The notes under the pieces are model-generated. The model saw only the letters and a list, made by a program, of their open reading frames with translations, did no database searches and was not told the DNA's origin. From an uncultured Pseudomonadota bacterium (GTDB lineage: Bacteria > Pseudomonadota > Alphaproteobacteria > RF32 > CAG-239): a stretch of DNA of 8,469 nucleotides. Both the position numbers and the translations under genes were made by a program. The stretch is taken from the NCBI GenBank assembly GCA_902767055.1, contig CACXFX010000097.1, positions 1 through 8,469 of the forward strand, read 5' to 3'. Positions 1-6,488 of the stretch are shown one piece after another. Each line of letters begins with the position of its first letter. Within the stretch, counting starts at the first letter, position 1.

Positions 1-100
1 CCGTATACTGACAATTTTCACCGCAACTGCCGCTTGATATGCTTTGTGCATTTAAGCAAAAAGGTAAAACAGCACCTAAAAGTAAAATCCATTTTTTCAT
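1..100 (-). CDS. 5' end of a secreted protein (partial, cut by window edge), possibly BspA-like
   Basis: Only the first 33 codons are present, read leftwards from an ATG at 100-98. An AGGAG ribosome-binding site (plus positions 108-112) lies 7 nt upstream. That spacing favours this ATG over one at 104-102, which is too close to the site and whose frame soon stops. The N-terminus has a Lys-Lys-Trp start, a hydrophobic stretch (ILLLGAVLPFCL) and a small-residue region ending NAQS. This looks like a Sec signal peptide cleaved near residues 18-19. The Cys in LPFC does not fit a good lipobox, so I do not call it a lipoprotein. The mature start, ISSGSCGENCQYT, resembles the SG-x-CG-x-N motif at the N-terminus of BspA-like leucine-rich-repeat surface proteins. 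That is a family resemblance from memory on very few residues. The gene lies downstream of a candidate structured RNA and terminator on the same strand. Confidence 0.6.
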   Translation of the reverse strand, partial: MKKWILLLGAVLPFCLNAQSISSGSCGENCQYT

Positions 101-127
101 ACATTTTCTCCTGTTATTGTTAATATT

Positions 128-156
128 AAAAACACCGCCCTTCAAGCGGCGGGGTG
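128..156 (-). terminator. Intrinsic terminator or attenuator hairpin, minus strand
   Basis: Read on the minus strand, CACC and GCC (156-148) pair with GGC and GGTG (139-133), leaving two bulged C residues. The loop carries a CTTGAAG core, and a run of five T follows at 132-128. The hairpin sits about 15 nt before the ribosome-binding site of the minus-strand secreted-protein gene. It could end a separate RNA or act as a conditional terminator in that gene's leader. GC-rich hairpins with a TTGAA tip also occur at the ends of IS200/IS605-type elements, which is an alternative reading. Confidence 0.6.
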
Positions 157-374
157 GTTAGAAAATCACATGAACTGAAATGACTCCGATAACCTTTAGA
201 AAATCCTGTACATTCGCCATCGGCACCCCGACTTTGGTTTCGGGGATAAAGTGTTATTTAAAACAAAAATAACACCAAAAAACAGTGTTATCCTCCACTG
301 CAGTTCATCTAAAGCTTTCTAACAGCTCCGCGCCCCTTCTGAGCACTCAATAAGAGAATGACTTCCCTTACTTG
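128..374 (-). ncRNA. Candidate structured RNA (about 245 nt) of unknown class
   Basis: No protein gene explains this stretch, and the minus strand has a promoter before it and a terminator-like hairpin at its end. Complementary segments nest like a rod. In plus coordinates, 157-164 pairs with 316-323 (8 bp), 170-177 with 301-308 (8 bp) and 188-193 with 287-292 (6 bp), with internal loops between them. Inside lie two perfect hairpins: 251-259 with 267-275 (9 bp) and 226-231 with 240-245 (6 bp). A competing pairing is 244-249 with 288-293. I find no hallmark of RNase P RNA, tmRNA, 6S RNA, SRP RNA or a T-box. It may be a stand-alone regulatory RNA, a long leader for the minus-strand gene, or the RNA-encoding end of a decayed IS200/IS605-like (TnpB omega-RNA) element. 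The class is unknown and the exact ends are inferred. Confidence 0.5.
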
Positions 375-380
375 AAGTTT

Positions 381-409
381 ATTAAAACATATTTTAAACC
401 ATATGTCAA
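381..409 (-). promoter_or_regulatory. Sigma70-type promoter for the minus-strand RNA
   Basis: On the minus strand a perfect TTGACA -35 box (plus 404-409) is followed after 17 nt by TTTAAT (plus 381-386) as the -10 box. Transcription would start near 374 and run towards the structured RNA and the secreted-protein gene. It is divergent from the valS promoter, with about 35 bp between the two -35 boxes. Confidence 0.6.
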
Positions 410-444
410 TAAATTTAAAAATATTGTTAAAACAAATTAAAACC

Positions 445-473
445 TTGACAGGCATACTTTTTGACCATATAAC
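445..473 (+). promoter_or_regulatory. Sigma70-type promoter of valS
   Basis: A perfect TTGACA (445-450) and TATAAC (468-473) are separated by the optimal 17 nt. The predicted start near 480 gives a short 5' leader of about 24 nt that just includes the GGAG ribosome-binding site at 491-494. No room is left for a leader-based control element such as a T-box. Confidence 0.75.
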
Positions 474-503
474 CGCATAAGAATAAATTTGGAGAACTTT
501 GAC

Positions 504-3104
504 ATGGTCTATAAAGCAAACAAAGGTTTGGATGATCGTATGGATTTGCAACAAATTGAAAATCGTTGCAAAGATTTTTGGCTTAATAATAATGTATATG
601 CTTATGACAACACGCGTCCGCGCAATCAGACATTTATTGTCGACACACCGCCGCCGACCGTATCCGGATCACTGCATATCGGGCACATTTTCAGCTATAC
701 CCAAACCGATGTTGTTGCACGTTTTGAACGTATGAAAGGTAAAACGGTTTTATATCCGATCGGTTTTGATGACAACGGATTGCCGACCGAGCGCCGTGTT
801 CAAAACTATTACAACATTGCTTGCGACCCGTCTTTACCTTATGACCCGACTTTTGTTCCGGAGCATATCGAAAACAACAAAGCCCCACAAAAAGATGTTT
901 CACGCAAAAACTTTATTGAAGCTTGTGAAAAACTGACTGCTTCGGATGAGGGTGTTTTTGAAGACGTGTTCAAAAATATCGGTCATTCTTATGATTGGAA
1001 CATCAAATATGCCACCATCAGTCCCTCATCAATCAAAGTTTCGCAAGAATCTTTTATTGATCTTTATGAAAAAGGAGAAGTCGAATCGATTGAATCACCG
1101 ACGATGTGGGATGTAACATTCCAGTCCGCCGTTGCACAGGCCGAAGTTGAAGACAAAGAAATTTCAGGCTTTTTCCATGATATTAAGTTCAAAGTCAAAG
1201 ACAGCGGTGAGGATATCATTATTGCGACCACAAGGCCGGAATTTTTGCCGGCATGTATTGCAATCGTCGCCCATCCTGACGATGAGCGTTATCAGCGATT
1301 CTTCGGTAAAAAAGTGATTGTGCCATTATTCGGCGCCGAAGTTGAGGTGATTGCTTCCGAACATGCCGAAAAAGACAAGGGAACCGGTATTATGATGGTC
1401 TGCACATTCGGTGATGCCGCCGACGTGGCTTGGTGGAAAGCTTCCGGCTTGCCTCTAAAACAGATTATCGGACGAAACGGATGTTTGCTTGATGTCACTT
1501 TCGGTCAAGCACCGTTTTTCTCGGTTGATGAAGGCAAAGCAAACGGATATTATCGCCAAATTGTCGGCTTGCCGGCAAAACAGGCTCGCGAAAAAATTGT
1601 TGAATTTTTAAGGTCGGAAGGTGCTTTGGCATCTGAACCTCGTGCGATTGTCCATTCGGTTAAATTCTATGAAAAAGGCAACCGGCCGCTTGAATTTGTG
1701 ACTTCACGCCAATGGTTCGTGAAATTACAAGATAAAAAAGAAAAAATGATTGAAGCCGGTCGCAAAATCAAATGGAAACCCGCTCATATGCAAATCAGAT
1801 ATGAAGAATGGGTCAAAGGCCTTAATCAGGATTGGTGCATCTCGCGTCAACGCTTTTTCGGCGTACCGTTTCCGGTTTGGTATCAGTTGGATGACAAAGG
1901 TGAGCCGATTTTTGATAAACCGATTATCGCAGATCGCACGCAATTGCCTGTTGATCCGATGGTTGATACCCCTAAAGGATTTGATGAAAGTATGCGAGGC
2001 CGGCCAAACGGTTTTATCGGCGATAAAGATGTCATGGATACGTGGGCAACTTCTGCTTTGACACCCCAACTTGTTTTGGATAAAGTCGGCAGCGATAAAA
2101 TTTCTTTGCCGTTTGACATTCGCCCGCAAGCACACGATATTATCCGCACATGGGCATTTTACACAATTGCCAAAGCTTTAATGCACTCAAACACCATTCC
2201 TTGGCATGAAGTTTTAGTCAGCGGCTTTATTTTGGATCCTGATCGCAAAAAAATGTCAAAATCAAAAGGCAATGTGGTTACGCCGCAACACTTGATTGAC
2301 ACATATGGCGCCGATTCGATACGTTATTGGGCTGCTCGGGCGCGTTTGGGCGTTGATACGGCTTTTGAAGAACAAATTATGGCTCAGGGCAAAAAACTCG
2401 TCAACAAAATCTTTAATGCCGGCAAGTTTGTATTCAATATCGTATCACAAAGTGCCTTAAAAGATGAAAAAGATTATGAACCTTTCATCAAAGCAAAAAC
2501 CGATTTGTCATGGATGGCCAAAATGGCCGAAATGCTCAAAAACGCGACAACCGCGTTTGAAACATATGATTACGCAACGGCGCTTGAGCTGATTGAAAAG
2601 CGTTTTTGGGATTTTTGCGATAACTATCTTGAGATTGTCAAAAAGCGCGCTTATGACCAAACGGATCGCTCAGCCGCCGCCAGTTTGATGAAAACGATTG
2701 ATATCTTTTTGTCGGCTTTTGCACCGTTTACACCGTTTGTCACTGAAGAACTTTATCAGGCAAGACCTTGGAGTACAAGCAATGAAAGCTCTTTGCACAA
2801 TACATTGTGGCCTGATCTTTCAAAATATGAATTGGACGCAAAACAATCGGCTCTGTACGATTATATATCCGATGTCACTTCACAAATTCGTAAGGCAAAA
2901 ACAGCCGCCGGTGTCTCGCAACGCACACCTGTATTAAAAGTGCTCATCAAAGCACCGAAAAATATGTTAGACACCTTAAAAGATGGTATCGATGACATTC
3001 AAAATGTCGGCGGTTTGCAAGAAAACGCACTTGAATTTGAAAATTCGGATACTTTAAGCATCGAAAATATTTCGCTTGATTTAAGTGCAATACCCCAAAA
3101 ATAA
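504..3104 (+). CDS. valS: Valyl-tRNA synthetase, archaeal/rickettsial-like type
   Basis: This class I synthetase charges tRNA-Val in the cytoplasm and edits mischarged threonine. From the ATG at 504 it is 866 residues. That start is chosen because GGAG at 491-494 lies 9 nt upstream. An in-frame TTG at 489 has no such site, and ATG 540 is a shorter alternative. The HIGH motif (SGSLHIGH, residues about 56-61) and KMSKS (about 583-587) are intact. The CP1 editing region, with ATTRPE (about 241-246), lies between them, and the helical anticodon-binding domain occupies about 660-790. The segment GFDDNGLPTE (about 87-96) replaces the GTDHAGIATQ-type sequence of ordinary bacterial ValRS. The long C-terminal coiled-coil arm usual in bacteria is also missing. 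Both features match the archaeal-like ValRS known from Rickettsia. The gene has its own promoter and terminator, so it is probably monocistronic. Confidence 0.96.
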   Translation: MVYKANKGLDDRMDLQQIENRCKDFWLNNNVYAYDNTRPRNQTFIVDTPPPTVSGSLHIGHIFSYTQTDVVARFERMKGKTVLYPIGFDDNGLPTERRVQNYYNIACDPSLPYDPTFVPEHIENNKAPQKDVSRKNFIEACEKLTASDEGVFEDVFKNIGHSYDWNIKYATISPSSIKVSQESFIDLYEKGEVESIESPTMWDVTFQSAVAQAEVEDKEISGFFHDIKFKVKDSGEDIIIATTRPEFLPACIAIVAHPDDERYQRFFGKKVIVPLFGAEVEVIASEHAEKDKGTGIMMVCTFGDAADVAWWKASGLPLKQIIGRNGCLLDVTFGQAPFFSVDEGKANGYYRQIVGLPAKQAREKIVEFLRSEGALASEPRAIVHSVKFYEKGNRPLEFVTSRQWFVKLQDKKEKMIEAGRKIKWKPAHMQIRYEEWVKGLNQDWCISRQRFFGVPFPVWYQLDDKGEPIFDKPIIADRTQLPVDPMVDTPKGFDESMRGRPNGFIGDKDVMDTWATSALTPQLVLDKVGSDKISLPFDIRPQAHDIIRTWAFYTIAKALMHSNTIPWHEVLVSGFILDPDRKKMSKSKGNVVTPQHLIDTYGADSIRYWAARARLGVDTAFEEQIMAQGKKLVNKIFNAGKFVFNIVSQSALKDEKDYEPFIKAKTDLSWMAKMAEMLKNATTAFETYDYATALELIEKRFWDFCDNYLEIVKKRAYDQTDRSAAASLMKTIDIFLSAFAPFTPFVTEELYQARPWSTSNESSLHNTLWPDLSKYELDAKQSALYDYISDVTSQIRKAKTAAGVSQRTPVLKVLIKAPKNMLDTLKDGIDDIQNVGGLQENALEFENSDTLSIENISLDLSAIPQK

Positions 3105-3120
3105 AAATGAAGAAAACTAT

Positions 3121-3162
3121 AAAACGCGGTTTTGAAACATTTTTCAAAATCGTGTTTTTTTT
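3121..3162 (+). terminator. Intrinsic terminator of valS
   Basis: A 16-17 bp stem pairs 3121-3137 with 3142-3158, including two G-U pairs around the central CGCGG/CGTG segment, with a four-base loop. The right arm runs into a run of eight T. It lies 17 nt after the valS stop codon and immediately before the ffh promoter. Confidence 0.85.
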
Positions 3163-3163
3163 C

Positions 3164-3191
3164 TTGACATTAAAAAAAATCAGTGTATAAG
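3164..3191 (+). promoter_or_regulatory. Sigma70-type promoter of the ffh-rpsP-rimM-trmD-rplS run
   Basis: A perfect TTGACA (3164-3169) and TATAAG (3186-3191) are separated by 16 nt. It lies directly after the U-tract of the valS terminator. A start near 3198 would give ffh a leader of about 118 nt, long enough to hold the hairpins at 3225-3271. Confidence 0.75.
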
Positions 3192-3224
3192 AGAGGCGAA
3201 TGAATTAAAAGATTCGGTTTATAA

Positions 3225-3271
3225 CACGCCACGGCGTGCCGTCAGTCAGCGAGGGTTCGCACACTGGCGTG
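3225..3271 (+). promoter_or_regulatory. Structured ffh leader with competing hairpins
   Basis: CACGCC at 3225-3230 can pair with GGCGTG at either 3233-3238 (tight local hairpin) or 3266-3271 (long-range stem extended to CACGCCA/TGGCGTG). A further overlapping palindrome, ACGGC with GCCGT (3231-3242), and a small hairpin, GCGA with TCGC (3249-3260), lie inside. A T-run at 3276-3281 follows the distal arm after AAAG. It could be an attenuator or an autoregulatory site. It lacks the GGTCAGG...GGAAG core of SRP RNA, so I do not call it ffs. No riboswitch class is recognised. Confidence 0.4.
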
Positions 3272-3315
3272 AAAGTTTTTTGTAAACTTAATCTTAAAAT
3301 AAAGGATATTGACTT

Positions 3316-4692
3316 TTGTTTGAAACATTGACTGATAAATTAGGCGCTGTTTTTGCCAAAATCACCTCAAGAGGCGTTCTTTCGGAGGCTGATATTGACA
3401 GTGCCATGCGTGAAATCAGAATCGCTCTTTTAGAGGCCGATGTTTCACTTGCTGTTGTCAAAGATTTTATTGCTCATGTCAAAGAACAGGCCATCGGTGA
3501 AAAAGTCGTACGTTCCGTTCAGCCCGGACAGATGGTTGTAAAAATTGTTCATGATGAACTTGTTAAGCTCTTGGGTGATGACAATTGTTCACTTAACTTA
3601 AACGCCCCTGCCCCCGTCGTTATGATGATGGTTGGCCTTCAAGGGTCAGGCAAAACAACGACTTCGGCCAAAATTGCATCTAAACTCAAAAAAAACAAGC
3701 GCGTTTTGATGGCATCTTTGGATATTTATCGTCCGGCCGCTCAGGAACAATTAAAACAGCTTGGCGATCAGATTGGCGTTGATACATTACCGATAAAAGA
3801 AGGCCAACAACCGCTTGAAATTGCCAAACGTGCTTTAGACGCTGCCAAAACGGGCGTTTATGATGTTTTGATTTTGGATACGGCCGGCCGTCTTCAAATT
3901 GATGAATCTTTGATGGAAGAGCTGATCCAAATCAAAAAAATCTCAAATCCGACCGAAATTTTGCTTGTTGCCGATGCTTTAATCGGACAAGAGGCTTGCA
4001 ATGTTGCCACAGTTTTTAACAAAAAACTCGGTATTACGGGGCTTGTCTTGACACGTGCTGACGGCACATCGCGTGCCGGTGCGGCTTTGTCAATGAAAAT
4101 GGTCACAGGCGTGCCGATTAAATATCTCGGTATTGGTGAAAAAATCGATGAAATCGAGGCTTTTCACGCTGATCGCATTGCAGGCAGAATTTTAGGCCAA
4201 GGTGACGTTGTCTCACTTGTCGAAAAAGCGATTGAAACCGTTGACCATGAACAGGCTCAAAAAGAAATGCTCGCCATGATGAAGGGCAAATTTGATTTGG
4301 ATGACCTTTTATCGCAGATGCGACAGATGAAAAAACTCGGCTCAATGGGCGCTATTGCCTCAATGATACCGGGGCTTTCAAAGTTCAAATCTCAAATCGA
4401 GCAAATAAACGGCGATGAGATATTAAAAAAACAAGAGGCAATTATTCTTTCAATGACGAAAAAAGAACGCCAAAATCCCGATATCATTAAAGCAAGCCGC
4501 AAAAAACGGATTGCGAGCGGTTCGGGTACAGAAGTAAGTGAGGTCAACAAGCTCTTAAAATCGTATGAGCAAATGGCTTCAATGGTCAAACAAATGGGCA
4601 AATTCGGCGGTATCAAAGGATTTGCTCAAATGATGAAACGCTCTCCGATGGGAAATTTTCCGTTCGGAAGCATAAACAACAAACGGTTTTAG
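3316..4692 (+). CDS. ffh: Signal recognition particle GTPase Ffh (SRP54)
   Basis: Ffh binds 4.5S RNA and signal sequences of nascent inner-membrane proteins and delivers ribosomes to the FtsY receptor through paired GTPases. The 458-residue length is normal. The N domain spans about 1-90. In the G domain are the P-loop GLQGSGKT (107-114), DIYRPAA (136-142), DTAGR (188-192), a TRAD form of the TKxD guanine-specificity motif (246-249) and GIGEK (272-276). The M domain (about 325-440) carries NPDIIKASRKKRIASGSG, the RNA-binding helix region, followed by a Met-rich C-terminus. The usual DGxxRGGA segment reads DGTSRAGA here. The start is TTG, supported by AAGGA at 3302-3306, 9 nt upstream. It is the first gene of the run, and rpsP follows after 58 nt without a terminator. 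Confidence 0.97.
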   Translation: MFETLTDKLGAVFAKITSRGVLSEADIDSAMREIRIALLEADVSLAVVKDFIAHVKEQAIGEKVVRSVQPGQMVVKIVHDELVKLLGDDNCSLNLNAPAPVVMMMVGLQGSGKTTTSAKIASKLKKNKRVLMASLDIYRPAAQEQLKQLGDQIGVDTLPIKEGQQPLEIAKRALDAAKTGVYDVLILDTAGRLQIDESLMEELIQIKKISNPTEILLVADALIGQEACNVATVFNKKLGITGLVLTRADGTSRAGAALSMKMVTGVPIKYLGIGEKIDEIEAFHADRIAGRILGQGDVVSLVEKAIETVDHEQAQKEMLAMMKGKFDLDDLLSQMRQMKKLGSMGAIASMIPGLSKFKSQIEQINGDEILKKQEAIILSMTKKERQNPDIIKASRKKRIASGSGTEVSEVNKLLKSYEQMASMVKQMGKFGGIKGFAQMMKRSPMGNFPFGSINNKRF

Positions 4693-4750
4693 GACTTTGC
4701 CATAAGGCTTAAAACTTTTAACAATTTAACTTTAAGAAAGGAAAAATAAA

Positions 4751-5200
4751 ATGGCAGTTCGTATCAGATTATCAAGAGGCGGTTCAAAAAAACGTCCGTT
4801 TTATCGCATTGTTGCCGCAGATCAGCGTGCACCGCGCGATGGCCGCTTTATCGAAAAATTAGGCACATACAATCCGCTTTTGCCGAAAGATCACGCTGAA
4901 CGCTTGGTTGTAGACAGTGAAAAAGTTTTGGCATGGATCCAAAAAGGTGCTCAACCGACCGAAAGATTGCAAAAATTGTTTGCAAATTTAGGTCTTTGCA
5001 AGGCTCCCGTTATTCATGAGCAGCCCAAGAAGTCAGCACCGCGTGCAAAGACTCTGGAACGCATTAAAGAAAAAGAGGAAAAAGCAAAAGCTGCTGCCGA
5101 AGCCGCTGCCGCCGCTAAAGCTGAGGCTGAAGCTGCCGCCGCTGCCGCTAAGGCTGAAGCCGAAGCTGCTGAGCAGGCTGTAGCAGAATCTGCTGAATAG
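4751..5200 (+). CDS. rpsP: Ribosomal protein bS16 with a long Ala/Glu/Lys tail
   Basis: bS16 is a structural protein of the 30S subunit needed for assembly of the 16S rRNA 5' and central domains. Residues 1 to about 85 carry the family hallmarks: the start [20 protein letters not shown], then [20 protein letters not shown] and a WIQKGAQPT segment. The family core is usually about 80-90 residues. Here the protein reaches 149 because of a charged linker ([20 protein letters not shown]) and then a nearly pure Ala/Glu/Lys tail from about 113. The tail contains a duplicated [10 protein letters not shown] unit and is likely helical and surface-exposed. Alphaproteobacterial bS16 proteins often carry low-complexity tails, so this is lineage-typical rather than broken. 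AAAGGA at 4737-4742 supports the start. Confidence 0.96.
   Translation: MAVRIRLSRGGSKKRPFYRIVAADQRAPRDGRFIEKLGTYNPLLPKDHAERLVVDSEKVLAWIQKGAQPTERLQKLFANLGLCKAPVIHEQPKKSAPRAKTLERIKEKEEKAKAAAEAAAAAKAEAEAAAAAAKAEAEAAEQAVAESAE
5102..5164 (+). repeat. Imperfect tandem repeat inside the rpsP 3' end
   Basis: Two adjacent units of 30 bp (5102-5131) and 33 bp (5132-5164) encode five or six Ala, then Lys-Ala-Glu-Ala-Glu. They differ by one extra Ala codon and by synonymous changes, and preserve the frame. They explain part of the length of the bS16 tail and probably arose by slippage or duplication. Confidence 0.7.
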
Positions 5201-5236
5201 TTTTTTTATTCGAGTCGTTATTTTTAAGGCAAAAAA

Positions 5237-5770
5237 ATGTCAGATTTGATTTGTTTGGGAAAAATTGTTGCTGCGCACGGCATTAAGGGAGAAGTCAAGG
5301 TTAAAAGCTTTACTTCAAACCCTAAAGATGTTTGCGCGTACGGCAAGCTTTCAAACAAAGACAAAACCCGTTTTTTTGATCTGACTTTTAAGGGCTTTGC
5401 AAAAGAGCTTTTGCGTGTCAAAATCAAAGATATTGATACCAGAAATGATTCTGAAAGCCTTATCGGTACAGAGCTTTTTATTTCTCGCGACAGATTGCCG
5501 GATTTAGAAAAGGATACTTTTTACCTGACGGATCTTGAGGGATTAAAAGTTTTGGACAATAAAACAGACACTCAAATCGGCAAGATTGTCGGGGTTTACA
5601 ACTTCGGCGCCGGCGATATTTTGGAAATAAAGTTTGATGATGCAAAACAAACCGAAATGTTGCCGTTTAACGATGCTTATGTCCCGCTTGTCGATGTTAA
5701 AAACGGTTTTATTAAAGTCACTTCAAAAACAATGACGTATCAGCAAGAGGCAGACGATGCTCAAAGTTAA
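5237..5770 (+). CDS. rimM: Ribosome maturation factor RimM
   Basis: RimM binds ribosomal protein S19 and helps maturation of the 30S head, including late 16S rRNA processing. The 177-residue length fits. The N-terminal RimM beta-barrel starts with LGKIVAAHGIKGEVKV (about 6-21). The C-terminal PRC-like barrel begins near YLTDLEGLKV and has GKIVGVYNFGAGDILEI and the strongly conserved MLPFNDAYVPLVDV. The start is supported by AAGG at 5226-5229, 7 nt upstream. The 3' end overlaps the trmD start by 14 nt, which suggests translational coupling. The gene order is the same as in E. coli and most Proteobacteria. Confidence 0.95.
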   Translation: MSDLICLGKIVAAHGIKGEVKVKSFTSNPKDVCAYGKLSNKDKTRFFDLTFKGFAKELLRVKIKDIDTRNDSESLIGTELFISRDRLPDLEKDTFYLTDLEGLKVLDNKTDTQIGKIVGVYNFGAGDILEIKFDDAKQTEMLPFNDAYVPLVDVKNGFIKVTSKTMTYQQEADDAQS

Positions 5771-6434
5771 GGTTTTGACACTTTATCCTGAGATATTTCC
5801 TGGGTTTTTGGCTGTTTCATTGACAGGCAAAGCCTTAAATGAGGGTAAATGGTCGCTTGAAACCGTCAATATCCGAGATTACGCCACCGACAAATACGGC
5901 AGTGTCGATGACACACCTTGCGGCGGCGGTGCCGGAATGGTGATGCGTGCTGACATTTTAGGGGCCGCGATAGAGGCAAACCATAAAAGCGGCAAGCTGA
6001 TTTACATGACCCCGAAAGGCAAGCCCTTAACACAGGCAAAACTGCATGAACTTGCAAGCCAGGAAGAACTTACGATTATTTGCAACAGGTTTGAAGGTGT
6101 TGATGAACGCGTTTTAGAGTTTTATCAACCGGACGAAATCAGTATCGGTGATTTTATCTTAACCGGCGGTGAGCAAGCGGCGATGATTATGCTTGACGGC
6201 GTTGTAAGACTTCTGGACGGTGTGCTTGGAAATGCATCATCAACATCTGACGAGAGCTTTGAAAACGGGTTATTGGAATATCCGCAATACACTCGCCCGA
6301 TTGAGTGGAAAGGTTTGAAAGTACCTGAAATTTTACTTTCCGGACACCATGCAAACATTCAAAAATGGCGCCGAGAACAGTCATTAAAAATAACGCAAAA
6401 AAAACGCCCCGATCTTTTGAAAAAAATCTCTTGA
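5757..6434 (+). CDS. trmD: tRNA (guanine-N1-)-methyltransferase TrmD
   Basis: TrmD uses S-adenosylmethionine to methylate G37 next to the anticodon of several tRNAs, which prevents +1 frameshifting. It is a SPOUT-fold dimer with a trefoil knot. At 225 residues it is slightly shorter than E. coli TrmD. Seen motifs are VDDTPCGGGAGMVM (about 50-63), YMTPKGKPLTQ (83-93), RFEGVDERV (111-119), the knot segment ISIGDFILTGGEQAAM (128-143), and ESF followed by GLLEYPQYTRP (about 166-181). Residue 110 is Asn where most family members have Gly (CGRxEGxDER). AGAGG at 5746-5750 lies 6 nt before the ATG, and the start overlaps rimM by 14 nt. Confidence 0.96.
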   Translation: MLKVKVLTLYPEIFPGFLAVSLTGKALNEGKWSLETVNIRDYATDKYGSVDDTPCGGGAGMVMRADILGAAIEANHKSGKLIYMTPKGKPLTQAKLHELASQEELTIICNRFEGVDERVLEFYQPDEISIGDFILTGGEQAAMIMLDGVVRLLDGVLGNASSTSDESFENGLLEYPQYTRPIEWKGLKVPEILLSGHHANIQKWRREQSLKITQKKRPDLLKKIS

Positions 6435-6488
6435 TTTAAAAAGGTTTAGGTTTATAAGATAACAAATTTTTTAGAAAAGGTAAAACCA

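Noticed and set aside
158..220. A 20-codon minus-strand ORF (starting MANVQDFLK) that stops just before the terminator hairpin
   Set aside because: It has no convincing ribosome-binding site. It overlaps the helices of the candidate structured RNA, and its short hydrophobic sequence matches no toxin or leader peptide I know.
170..308. T-box or other aminoacyl-tRNA-sensing leader for valS
   Set aside because: The valS promoter lies downstream at 445-473, so the structured region is not in the valS transcript, and the conserved T-box sequence is absent.
489..503. Upstream TTG as the valS start
   Set aside because: No Shine-Dalgarno sequence precedes it, and the GGAG that would serve ATG 504 lies inside this short extension.
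309..554. An 81-codon minus-strand ORF across the valS start
   Set aside because: It spans both divergent promoters and the valS initiation region, has no ribosome-binding site and resembles no known protein. It is a chance ORF in AT-rich sequence.
1725..2149. Long reverse-strand ORFs inside valS
   Set aside because: They are frame shadows of an intact, well-conserved synthetase and have no start signals of their own.
3198..3315. SRP 4.5S RNA gene beside ffh
   Set aside because: The conserved GGTCAGG and GGAAG-loop/AGCAGC core of bacterial SRP RNA is missing.
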